Origin: Saprospiraceae bacterium
GTDB lineage: Bacteria > Bacteroidota > Bacteroidia > Chitinophagales > Saprospiraceae
Assembly: GCA_020628725.1 (NCBI GenBank)
Contig: JAHDEO010000010.1
Location: 1-37,790, forward strand
Reading direction: 5' to 3'
DNA length: 37,790 nucleotides
Each line of letters starts with the position of its first letter. Within the stretch, counting starts at the first letter, position 1. Shown here in pieces: positions 9,681-16,648 of the stretch. The translations under genes were made by a program, and so were the position numbers. Under the pieces are notes generated by a model, which saw only the letters and a program-made list of their open reading frames with translations, searched no databases and had not been told where the DNA came from.

Positions 9681-10361
9681 ATGGTTGTTTTCCTACTTTT
9701 CATTGCTCTAATTGTTGGTATAGGTGTTTTGCTTTCTCGTCAGATGAATCGTTATGCTGAGAATGAAGGCTTGTTGGATAGTGATTTAAGGGAAAAAGAC
9801 ATTAATAGGAATAAAAAAACGCCGGATAAAGTCCTCGCTTTCGGTTCAAAAATGCAGTGGATAGCGGTAAAAACGGATTATCGTGAACAAGTAGCCGCCA
9901 CACTCGGACTCACCAATCTTGAACTCGTCAATTGGTCAAACGGCTTAGAAAAAGCGGGTGATAATCACGTATTCCTCACGCCTAACATCAATGGTTGGAT
10001 ATTGGCAGTTGGTTGGGGATTGGGAGAAGCTGAAAAGCAACCTGCATTACTCGAAAAACTCAGTCGTGAGTATGGAGAGGCACAATTTTTCTTGACACAT
10101 TCGGGCGCACATTCGCATACATATATGCGCTACGCGAATGGTGAAATGACCCGACATTTTCACTCCGAAGAAGGCGAAATTCTTACCAACGAAGGCACAC
10201 CCGCCAAAGCAGAATCATCATTAGATTTGACCAATTCACTACCTGACGAAAATCTCATCTTCAACATTGCCAATGAGTGGAGCATCAATCCTAATGCACT
10301 TAATCAAGCGCAATACGCTGATTTAGAGGGTTTGGGGTCGGTGGGATATTTGCGCCCGTAA
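9681..10361 (+). CDS. Conserved hypothetical protein with N-terminal membrane anchor
   Basis: I cannot assign a function. The 226-residue product starts with one hydrophobic segment (VVFLLFIALIVGIGVLL, residues 2-18) and then a charged stretch. The rest looks soluble. Its middle part (KMQWIAVKTDYREQVAATLG, NWSNGLEKA, FLTPNINGWILAVG) resembles, from memory, an uncharacterised family found in several bacterial phyla; this is a weak recollection. The ATG at 9681 follows the word-repeat hairpin by 8 bases. The gene stands alone between two repeat elements, so the context gives no hint of its role. Being a real gene is fairly sure from its length, its ordinary codon use and the membrane segment at the start. 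Confidence 0.7.
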   Translation: MVVFLLFIALIVGIGVLLSRQMNRYAENEGLLDSDLREKDINRNKKTPDKVLAFGSKMQWIAVKTDYREQVAATLGLTNLELVNWSNGLEKAGDNHVFLTPNINGWILAVGWGLGEAEKQPALLEKLSREYGEAQFFLTHSGAHSHTYMRYANGEMTRHFHSEEGEILTNEGTPAKAESSLDLTNSLPDENLIFNIANEWSINPNALNQAQYADLEGLGSVGYLRP

Positions 10362-10442
10362 ATATACATTTATTCAAATCGTGTTCCTGTGTTGATTTTT
10401 TGTGAAATATATTTCCTATTTTGCAAAACAAAGTACATGTAA

Positions 10443-10505
10443 CACGGTCTGTAGACCGTGATTTATTTTTTGCAAAGCAAAAAATATGTGCGGTCTACAG
10501 ACCGC
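10443..10505. repeat. REP-like double palindrome
   Basis: CACGGTCTGTAGACCGTG and GCGGTCTACAGACCGC flank the mini hairpin TTTTTTGC-AAA-GCAAAAAA. The two outer 14-mers, CGGTCTGTAGACCG and CGGTCTACAGACCG, are each near-palindromic and are also exact reverse complements of each other. The element can therefore fold as two small hairpins or as one long one. It lies between the hypothetical gene and ggt. Confidence 0.75.
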
Positions 10506-10531
10506 GCTACGTTTGCATAAATTTTCAAATA

Positions 10532-10559
10532 ACCAATCACCATTTACCAGTCACCAAAT
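10532..10559 (+). repeat. Heptamer word array directly upstream of ggt
   Basis: Four 7-bp units: ACCAATC, ACCATTT, ACCAGTC, ACCAAAT. The array ends 5 bases before the ggt start codon, the same position as the different heptamer array before pdhB. Confidence 0.7.
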
Positions 10560-10564
10560 AAATT

Positions 10565-12340
10565 ATGAAAAATAAACTAACATTACTACTCGCATTGACT
10601 TTGTTTTTTACCTGCAATGTTCCTCGTCAAACCACTGATATTAAGGAAGTCATCAAAGAGGAAATCGTAGAAGAAGTCACCTCGCCTACCGAAGAAATCG
10701 AATCACCCGATTTTCCATTTACGACGAATAAAGTATTGATGGGCGAAAAAGCAATGGTCGTATCAGCGCATCCTTTGGCTTCGGAAGTTGGTTTGGAGAT
10801 ACTGCGACAAGGTGGTAATGCAATTGATGCGGCAGTAGCAGTACAGTTTGCGCTCGCGGTCGTGTATCCGGTGGCAGGCAATATTGGCGGCGGTGGTTTT
10901 ATGGTCATTCGGAATGCTGATGGAACGACTGCTACCTTGGATTATCGCGAAAAAGCACCGCTTGCTGCGCATCGCGATATGTACCTTGATAAAGATGGGA
11001 ATGCCGTAGCAGAACTCAGTCGTCGCGGACACCTTGCAGTGGGTGTGCCGGGGGCGGTGGCAGGTATGATTCAGGCAAATGCAGAATATGGTTTGCTGCC
11101 TTTCGAGAATTTAATTAAACCTTCTATTCGATTGGCAAGACACGGTTTTGCACTCACCGAACGCGAGGCGAAGGGATTGAACCGACAACAGGAACCTTTT
11201 GCAAAATATAATTCACACACCACACCATTTCACAAAAAAGGCGGATGGAAAACGGGCGATATTATCACTCAAACTGACCTTGCCGATGTGTTACAACGTG
11301 TACACGATAATGGTTTTGATGGTTTTTATGGAGGCGAAACGGCGGATTTGATAGTAGCGGAGATGAAGTCGGGCGGTGGTATCATCACACACGATGACTT
11401 ACAAAAATATAAAGCGATTTGGCGCGACCCGATTTTTTCGGATTACAAACAATACCGGATAATTTCGATGCCGCCACCATCAAGCGGCGGGATTGTTTTG
11501 TCGCAATTATTGAATATGATAGAGCCGTATGAATTGTCGGAATGGGGCTTCCAATCTACAAAAAGTGTACACTTGATTACAGAGGCAGAACGCCGCGCTT
11601 ATGCAGACCGCGCCGAGCATATGGGCGATAGTGATTTTTATGAAGTTCCTGTAAATCAATTGATTGAAAAAGAGTACGCGACAAAACGAATGGCAAATTT
11701 TGACCCGAAAAAAGCTACACGAAGCAGTGACATCAGTGCAGGAAAAGTAGTGGAAGAAAGTGAAGAAACCACACACTTTTCGATAGTAGATGTACAAGGC
11801 AATGCGGTTTCTGTTACCACGACTTTAAATTCCGGTTATGGTTCAAAAGTGGTGGTGAAAGGCGGTGGATTCCTGTTGAATAATGAAATGGATGATTTTA
11901 GTGCCAAGCCCGGAGTGCCAAATATTTTCGGTTTGGTGGGGGGCGAAGCCAATGCCATTGAACCGGAAAAACGTATGTTAAGTTCGATGACGCCGACGAT
12001 TATTGAGAAGGATAATGAATTGTTTATGGTCGTGGGTACGCCGGGAGGTTCTACAATTATTACCTCTGTATTTCAAACTTTTATCAATGTAGTAGAATAC
12101 GGTTTACCACTAAAAGATGCGGTGCATAATCCGCGTTTTCATCATCAATGGTTACCGGATAAGATTTCTATAGAAGAAGATGCCATTTCACAAGAAGAGA
12201 GAGAAAACCTCGAAAAAATGGGACATACCATCGAAACACGCGGCAATATAGGTCGGGTAGAAGCGATACTGATACATCCTGATGGCAAAATCGAAGGTGT
12301 AGCAGACAAACGCGGCGACGATAGTGCGGCAGGTCTTTGA
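10565..12340 (+). CDS. ggt: Gamma-glutamyltransferase, lipoprotein form
   Basis: The enzyme transfers or hydrolyses the gamma-glutamyl group of glutathione and related peptides outside the cytoplasm. The 591-residue product is a normal length. It begins with a lipoprotein-type signal (LLALTLFFTC, Cys near residue 17), so it is probably anchored to a membrane. The precursor is expected to cleave itself before Thr402 in EETTHFSIVD; this Thr becomes the nucleophile of the small subunit. Other family marks are GGNAIDAAVAVQFAL and GNIGGGGFMVI in the large subunit, and LNSGYGSKVV, NNEMDDFS and VGTPGGSTIITSVFQ in the small one. All key residues I can recognise are present. It appears monocistronic, with a heptamer array just before the start and an 18-bp hairpin after the stop. 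Confidence 0.95.
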   Translation: MKNKLTLLLALTLFFTCNVPRQTTDIKEVIKEEIVEEVTSPTEEIESPDFPFTTNKVLMGEKAMVVSAHPLASEVGLEILRQGGNAIDAAVAVQFALAVVYPVAGNIGGGGFMVIRNADGTTATLDYREKAPLAAHRDMYLDKDGNAVAELSRRGHLAVGVPGAVAGMIQANAEYGLLPFENLIKPSIRLARHGFALTEREAKGLNRQQEPFAKYNSHTTPFHKKGGWKTGDIITQTDLADVLQRVHDNGFDGFYGGETADLIVAEMKSGGGIITHDDLQKYKAIWRDPIFSDYKQYRIISMPPPSSGGIVLSQLLNMIEPYELSEWGFQSTKSVHLITEAERRAYADRAEHMGDSDFYEVPVNQLIEKEYATKRMANFDPKKATRSSDISAGKVVEESEETTHFSIVDVQGNAVSVTTTLNSGYGSKVVVKGGGFLLNNEMDDFSAKPGVPNIFGLVGGEANAIEPEKRMLSSMTPTIIEKDNELFMVVGTPGGSTIITSVFQTFINVVEYGLPLKDAVHNPRFHHQWLPDKISIEEDAISQEERENLEKMGHTIETRGNIGRVEAILIHPDGKIEGVADKRGDDSAAGL

Positions 12341-12434
12341 TTTAGGGTCGTGCATGGAAATACGAACTTATTCCCGTGCCCCTAAATTCCGAATCAAACA
12401 CTCGATATTCCCACCAATTTCAAAGATACGTTAT

Positions 12435-12472
12435 AAACATGTCATAAGTTTTTTAAAACTTATGACATGTTT
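12435..12472. terminator. Perfect 18-bp hairpin after ggt
   Basis: AAACATGTCATAAGTTTT is followed by TT and its exact reverse complement. Six further flanking bases (CGTTAT and ATAACG) can extend the stem after a small bulge. It lies 94 bases after the ggt stop and has the TTTTTTAAAA tip also seen at 7606-7643. It is a likely terminator; the lack of a separate T-run on the plus side leaves some doubt. Confidence 0.65.
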
Positions 12473-12598
12473 ACATAACGATATGTTATTATTTTGTAAT
12501 TTTACATAAGTTATCAAACATTTTGTAATCGCGACCTTATGTGTTACGCTATTCACACTTAATTTTACTCGTTTTGGTCGCCCAAATTACCTGAACCT

Positions 12599-12817
12599 AT
12601 GACACGCATCGAAATTATCGGCTTTGCGATAGAGCTGATGATATTCGGAGTAGCGGTGTATCTGTACCTTTATTCTACGAATATTATCACTACAAACGAC
12701 CGAGCTAAACGAAAACGACAGGAGGAATTTATCAGCAATTATGGCAACTGGATGCGCCCACTCTCACTGGCATTGATGGCGATTACTGCGGTCAATATTT
12801 TGTTTAGATTTGTATGA
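12599..12817 (+). CDS. Small membrane protein of unknown function
   Basis: A 72-residue product with two predicted membrane segments (about residues 7-28, IGFAIELMIFGVAVYLYLY, and about 52-70, PLSLALMAITAVNILF). A short basic loop (DRAKRKRQEEF) lies between them. I recognise no family. The intact frame and the clear two-helix hairpin design make it likely to be real. It stands alone: ggt ends about 260 bases upstream, and a long hairpin element begins at its stop codon. Confidence 0.6.
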   Translation: MTRIEIIGFAIELMIFGVAVYLYLYSTNIITTNDRAKRKRQEEFISNYGNWMRPLSLALMAITAVNILFRFV

Positions 12818-13080
12818 TTTTAGATTTTTGATTGAGTGATTTTTGATTTGCAATTATACATGAGAACGACGCAAAAATAACTTTACCATTTGACTTGTTC
12901 TTTTTCCCTTCTTCTCCGTTATGAAAATCCTTACGTAGCTCGGCTATGCGCGGTTTTCACGCCTCGAATAAGAAAAAAATAACGGCGTCAAAGTTGGTAA
13001 ATTTATTTTTTCCTCGTTTCATTGAATTTTGCGAAGCAAAATTCAATGAAAAATCAAAAATCACTCAATCTAAAATGATT
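12814..13080. repeat. Long inverted-repeat hairpin element, copy 1
   Basis: The outer arms share TTGATTGAGTGATTTTTGA-like sequence in inverted orientation. Further in, TAACTTTACCATTTGAC pairs with a GGCGTCAAAGTTGGTAAATTTA-like arm. The core (12892-12989) starts GACTTGTTCTTTTTCC and contains GCTCGGCTATGCGCG and AAGAAAAAAATAACGGCG. A nested palindrome, CATTGAATTTTGCGAAGC and its partner, sits on the right arm (13020-13048). The core is shared with the element at 17660-17858. No long ORF is present. Confidence 0.7.
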
Positions 13081-13173
13081 CATCTATTCATTTAATGACT
13101 TTATCTAAAAAATCCCTTCAATACGTATCTCTGCGTTAATTTAAAACGTCTAAAAAAACAATTCTAACCACTT

Positions 13174-14520
13174 ATGATAAAGAAGTCGAGAGCAGAGGTA
13201 TCTTACGGAAAAATTTTTGCTATATCAGCCCCAATTATGTTGGCAAGTGCAGGGCAGAATGTCGTGACACTCGCGGATAGTTTCTTTCTTGGAAGGGTAG
13301 GGGACGCCGAGTTTGGTGCTATTGGTTTTGTCGGTGTATTTTACCTGATTGTAGCAGCGATTGGTTACGGTTTTTCGCGAGGCGGACAGATTATGATAGC
13401 CCGACGCGAGGGCGAAGGCGATCTGGACGGTGTGGCAAAAGCTACGTATAGTCTGCTTTATTTTGAATTGGCACTTGCCGTGCTGATGTTTCTTTTGATG
13501 TACTTTGGCGCGTATTATTTCTTTGCCGCCTTCGTCAATTCAGATGTGATATTTTACAAAAGCCTCGAATATCTGGACTATCGCATGTGGGGTGTCTTTT
13601 TCAGTTATCTCGGTGTGGGTATCATTGCCTTTTATTCGGGGATTGCGCGGACGACCTTCATCTTTATTGATACCCTAATACTCGGAGCGACCAATATTTT
13701 CTTCAATTACACCTTGATTTTTGGCAAATTCGGGTTCCCTGAGATGGGTATTGCAGGCGCGGGTTTGGCGAGTACGATTGCGGAGATTGTGGCGTTTGTT
13801 GCCTTTCTGATTTATATTTTTTTCGACACCAACCTACGTAAATATCGCTTGTTTCGACTGCCCAAAGTTGATATTGACATCATCAAAACCCAATTCAAAA
13901 TTGCCGGACCGATAGTAGCACAAATGGTTGTGGGCTTGGGCAGTTGGTTTATCTTTTTCAGTATCGTCGAAAATCTCGGTGAGCGCGACATGGCTGCCGC
14001 CAATATGGTGCGCGTTATTTATCTGATGCTGTCGATACCATGTTGGGGATTTTGTTCGGGTATCAATACGCTGGTGAGCCAGGAGATAGGACGAGGGCGC
14101 ATCGACCAAGTATTTCCGATTACACACAAAACGGCGTGGTTGTGTTTTATTTCTACGATGTTGCTGACGCTATTGTTGTTTATTTTTCCTGATGCCATTA
14201 TGTCTGCTATTCGACCTGATAGTTCACTCATTTACGACATAGCACGTCCTACACTACCTATTCTTGCAGTGATTTTAGTCCTGTTTTCCGTTGGTTCGAT
14301 TTACTTCAATGGTATGGCAGGTACGGGCGCAACACAAGTCGGACTGTACATCCAAATCATATGTGCGGTAGTATATTTGATGTACATTTACACCGTCATC
14401 GAAGTCATCAACGGCGGATTGGTACTTGCTTGGACAGCGGAGATATTGTATTGGGTGATCATGATTGGACTGACCTTATGGTATTTCTTTTCGCGGCGGT
14501 GGATGGGGATAAAAGTGTAG
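13174..14520 (+). CDS. MATE family efflux transporter
   Basis: A 448-residue inner-membrane protein with about twelve hydrophobic segments, the size and layout of the MATE (multidrug and toxic compound extrusion) family. These proteins export cationic drugs or metabolites in exchange for Na+ or H+. Family marks are ISAPIMLASAGQNVVTLADSF at the N-terminus, FFLGRVGDAEFGAIGF in the first loop, and the repeat of this layout in the second half (KIAGPIVAQMVVGLGSWF). The N-terminal half also has IGYGFSRGGQIMIARREGEG, typical of MATE proteins in Bacteroidota. The ATG at 13174 is followed at once by a basic stretch and the first membrane segment. The gene is preceded by a long hairpin element and is followed 3 bases after its stop by a small palindrome. 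The substrate cannot be read from sequence. Confidence 0.9.
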   Translation: MIKKSRAEVSYGKIFAISAPIMLASAGQNVVTLADSFFLGRVGDAEFGAIGFVGVFYLIVAAIGYGFSRGGQIMIARREGEGDLDGVAKATYSLLYFELALAVLMFLLMYFGAYYFFAAFVNSDVIFYKSLEYLDYRMWGVFFSYLGVGIIAFYSGIARTTFIFIDTLILGATNIFFNYTLIFGKFGFPEMGIAGAGLASTIAEIVAFVAFLIYIFFDTNLRKYRLFRLPKVDIDIIKTQFKIAGPIVAQMVVGLGSWFIFFSIVENLGERDMAAANMVRVIYLMLSIPCWGFCSGINTLVSQEIGRGRIDQVFPITHKTAWLCFISTMLLTLLLFIFPDAIMSAIRPDSSLIYDIARPTLPILAVILVLFSVGSIYFNGMAGTGATQVGLYIQIICAVVYLMYIYTVIEVINGGLVLAWTAEILYWVIMIGLTLWYFFSRRWMGIKV

Positions 14521-14523
14521 GCA

Positions 14524-14545
14524 GGGACAGGTCCGCGACCTATCC
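14524..14545. repeat. Short REP-like palindrome after the MATE gene
   Basis: GGGACAGGTC-CGC-GACCTATCC, a stem with one mismatch, starts 3 bases after the MATE stop. It resembles the palindrome AGACAGGT-CGCA-ACCTGTCT at 20312-20331, so both are probably members of one REP-like class. Confidence 0.55.
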
Positions 14546-14680
14546 GTACAAGGAATCAAGTTCAATTTACGGGCATAAGTTTGATTTTTGTCTTAAATTT
14601 GTGACAAATTAAGTGCGTAATAACTTACGTGATTTCTTATTCATTTTAAGCTTGGTTTTCAATTTAAACTTATACTTCAC

Positions 14681-15670
14681 ATGATGGATTCACTCATCCG
14701 CGAATTTCCCGAACAACTCCGAGAAGCAATCGAAATTGGCGAAGCCGCTAAAATCAAAAAATACAAACCTTCCATTCATCATGTACTCGTATGCGGATTA
14801 GGTGGTTCGGGTATTGGTGGTACTTTTATTAAGGAACTGATTGAAAAAGAGAGCAATATACCTGTTTTAGTAAATAAAGGTTATAATCTCCCTGGCTATG
14901 TAGGCGAAAATACTTTAGCTATTTTTTCTTCCTATTCGGGCAATACCGAGGAAACACTCATCGCATTTGAAAAGGCACTAAATACGGGCGCAAAAATCGT
15001 TTGCATATCTTCCGGTGGGAAATTAATCGCGGCTGCTCAGGAAAAAGGTCTTGATTATATTCAACTTCCCGGCGGGAAACCAAGTCCGCGTGCGTGTATG
15101 GGCTATTCGATAGTTCAGCAATTATATATTCTCAATAAATTGAATGTAATTGGCGATGATTTAATTAATGCCATCCCAACAGCGGCAGACTTACTTGCAG
15201 ATGAACAAGGTGAAATCATGGTACAGGCTCTTGAAATGGCAAATCATTTGAAGGGTAAAATTCCGATAATTTACACCTCAGAAGGTATGGAAGCTCCAGC
15301 GGTTCGCTTACGCCAACAAATCAACGAAAACTCCAAAATGTTGTGCTGGCACCACGTTGTACCAGAAATGAATCACAACGAACTCGTCGGTTGGCGCAGC
15401 AAAAATGACCAACTCGCCGTTCTCTATCTTCGCAATAAAAGCGACCACGAACGCAATCAAACCCGCATTCGTATCAATCAAGATATTATCAAAAAATACG
15501 CGCCTGTATACGAGATTTTCTCTAAAGGAAATAACAAATTCGAACAGATGATGTATCACGTTCATTTTGGAGATTGGTTGTCGTGGTATTTGTCTGAATT
15601 ACAGGAAGATGTAGATGCGGTTGAGATTGAAGTGATTAACTACTTGAAAGGAGAATTATCTAAGTTCTGA
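14681..15670 (+). CDS. Bifunctional phosphoglucose/phosphomannose isomerase
   Basis: The product interconverts glucose-6-phosphate or mannose-6-phosphate with fructose-6-phosphate. The 329-residue length fits the bifunctional PGI/PMI family of archaea and bacteria rather than the longer classical PGI. The first SIS domain shows VCGLGGSGIGGTF and the phosphosugar-binding motif SSYSGNTEET; the second has YTSEGMEAPAVRLRQQINEN. The segment VVPEMNHNELVGW holds the family's conserved Glu and His region. The product starts MMDSL; the second ATG (14684) is an equally possible start. The stop codon TGA (15668-15670) forms the first three bases of an octamer array, so the gene end and the downstream element overlap. 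The gene appears monocistronic and converges with marR. Confidence 0.92.
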   Translation: MMDSLIREFPEQLREAIEIGEAAKIKKYKPSIHHVLVCGLGGSGIGGTFIKELIEKESNIPVLVNKGYNLPGYVGENTLAIFSSYSGNTEETLIAFEKALNTGAKIVCISSGGKLIAAAQEKGLDYIQLPGGKPSPRACMGYSIVQQLYILNKLNVIGDDLINAIPTAADLLADEQGEIMVQALEMANHLKGKIPIIYTSEGMEAPAVRLRQQINENSKMLCWHHVVPEMNHNELVGWRSKNDQLAVLYLRNKSDHERNQTRIRINQDIIKKYAPVYEIFSKGNNKFEQMMYHVHFGDWLSWYLSELQEDVDAVEIEVINYLKGELSKF

Positions 15671-15747
15671 TGTGCTGAAGTGCTGACGTACTGATGTGTT
15701 TTCGCAGGTACGTCAGTACGTCAGTACGCCGACACATCAGCACGTTC
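15668..15747. terminator. Inverted octamer arrays between convergent genes
   Basis: Left arm: TGATGTGC, TGAAGTGC, TGACGTAC, TGATGTGT. Right arm: GTACGTCA, GTACGTCA, GTACGCCG, ACACATCA, GCACGTTC. The arms are inverted copies of one degenerate 8-bp word and fold into a long hairpin with TTTCGCAG at the tip. The hairpin spans exactly from the stop codon of the isomerase gene to the stop codon of marR, so it probably terminates both. The left array supplies the isomerase stop codon. Confidence 0.75.
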
Positions 15748-16175
15748 TATTCAAAATTCTTAAAAATCTGATTCATTATTCGTAGATAAGTATCGTAATC
15801 TTTATCGGAAAGCCCCTGCCAACCTTGTTCACGGAGTTTGAGGACTTCGGGGAGGGCGGTTTCGTAATCTGCCTTGCCTTTTTCTGTCAAAAATATCTTG
15901 TATCGTCTGCGGTCATTATCAAAACGCTCGCGTTGTACCAAGCCTTTTTGTTCCAATAAATTAATAATCCGCGAAACGGTTGGCGCATCCTTGAAACTGC
16001 CATTAGCAAGTTCCGTTTGCGAAATACCATCCTTTTGATACAACTTATCCAATATCACCCACTGCTCGGCGGTAAAATCCAAATAGAGTGACTTAAAGGC
16101 TTTTAGATAGTTCAGTTTAATGATTTTCAGGGTTTTATCCATGTAGGCACCGAAGTTCTTGGTATTGTTTGGCAT
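15747..16175 (-). CDS. MarR family transcriptional regulator
   Basis: A winged-helix DNA-binding repressor-type protein of 142 residues, a usual MarR length. Family marks are FTAEQWVILDKLYQKDGISQ at the start of the winged helix, TVSRIINLLEQKGLVQRE for the recognition helix and turn, and FDNDRRRYKIFLTEKGK for the wing. I chose ATG 16175 (MPNNTKNF) or possibly 16142 (MDKTLKII) over the track start at 16244. The extra 23 residues (ITNSFIQNSFTHSFIL) are only translation of an octamer word array. The regulated genes are unknown; the divergent or adjacent layout that would point to a target is missing. The CDGSH gene lies upstream on the same strand, separated by the word array. Confidence 0.88.
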   Translation of the reverse strand: MPNNTKNFGAYMDKTLKIIKLNYLKAFKSLYLDFTAEQWVILDKLYQKDGISQTELANGSFKDAPTVSRIINLLEQKGLVQRERFDNDRRRYKIFLTEKGKADYETALPEVLKLREQGWQGLSDKDYDTYLRIMNQIFKNFE

Positions 16176-16179
16176 TAAG

Positions 16180-16292
16180 ATGAATGAGTGAGTGAATGAA
16201 TTTTGAATGAATGAATTTGTAATGGGTAAATGAGTAAATGTCATTGACGCATTAGATATTCACTCATTTACTCATTCACAATTCACTCATTC
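16180..16292. repeat. Inverted ATTCACTC-type word arrays between the CDGSH gene and marR
   Basis: The right arm reads ATTCACTC, ATTTACTC, ATTCACAA and TTCACTCATTC. The left arm has the complementary TGAATGAG/GTGAATGA style with TGAATGAATGAATTT. The TGA stop of the CDGSH gene (16287-16289) lies inside the right arm. The arms can fold into a long imperfect hairpin. Confidence 0.7.
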
Positions 16293-16529
16293 GAGCTTCT
16301 TATGCGTGCCGTCGCACATGCCCGGATTGCCGGTGAGTTTGCATGTACAGAGGTATGCGGTTTGGTCTTTTTCTGCTTTAAATACCTTTGGTACGAAAGA
16401 CGTGCCTTTGTGTGAGCCATCACACATAGGTTGATTGCTTGATTTGCCGCAAGAACACCATGCGTAAGTTTCGCCTGCTTTGAGTTCGACAGGAAGGGGA
16501 GCTTTTCCTGCAATAGTTGGTTTGTCCAT
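16287..16529 (-). CDS. Tandem CDGSH iron-sulfur domain protein
   Basis: A short 80-residue protein with two CDGSH zinc-finger-like motifs that each bind a [2Fe-2S] cluster through three Cys and one His. The first is CSCGKSSNQPMCDGSH and the second CTCKLTGNPGMCDGTH. The layout of two motifs without a membrane anchor matches the soluble CISD3-like class, for which redox or cluster-transfer roles are proposed. The start is ATG 16529 (MDKPTIAGKAPLPVEL); the 31 extra residues in the ORF track come from intergenic word-repeat DNA. The gene is flanked on both sides by word-array hairpins, and its stop codon lies inside one of them. Confidence 0.9.
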   Translation of the reverse strand: MDKPTIAGKAPLPVELKAGETYAWCSCGKSSNQPMCDGSHKGTSFVPKVFKAEKDQTAYLCTCKLTGNPGMCDGTHKKLE

Positions 16530-16569
16530 GTTAATGAGTGAATTATGAATTATGAATGAATGAATGTCT

Positions 16570-16648
16570 AATGCGACAATGCGGTAATGATACAATGCGA
16601 TAATAGGAAAACATTGTAGCATTAACGCATTGTATCATTGTCGCATTA
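16570..16648. repeat. Inverted AATGCGAC/CATTGTCG octamer arrays
   Basis: Left arm: AATGCGAC, AATGCGGT, AATGATAC, AATGCGAT. Right arm: CATTGTAG, CATTAACG, CATTGTAT, CATTGTCG, CATTA. Both arms keep a strict 8-bp step and are inverted relative to each other. The right arm runs into the TAA stop (16646-16648) of the outer-membrane protein gene, so the array supplies part of the stop codon. Confidence 0.8.

Noticed and set aside
12324-12509. 61-aa plus-strand ORF after ggt
   Set aside because: It overlaps the end of ggt and runs through the terminator hairpin.
16176-16244. N-terminal extension of MarR regulator
   Set aside because: The residues are only the translation of a TTCATTCA-type word array; family members start at about MPNN or MDKT.
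15668-16648. CRISPR array for the regularly spaced repeats
   Set aside because: The units are 7-8 bp without spacers and are degenerate, and there are no cas genes nearby.
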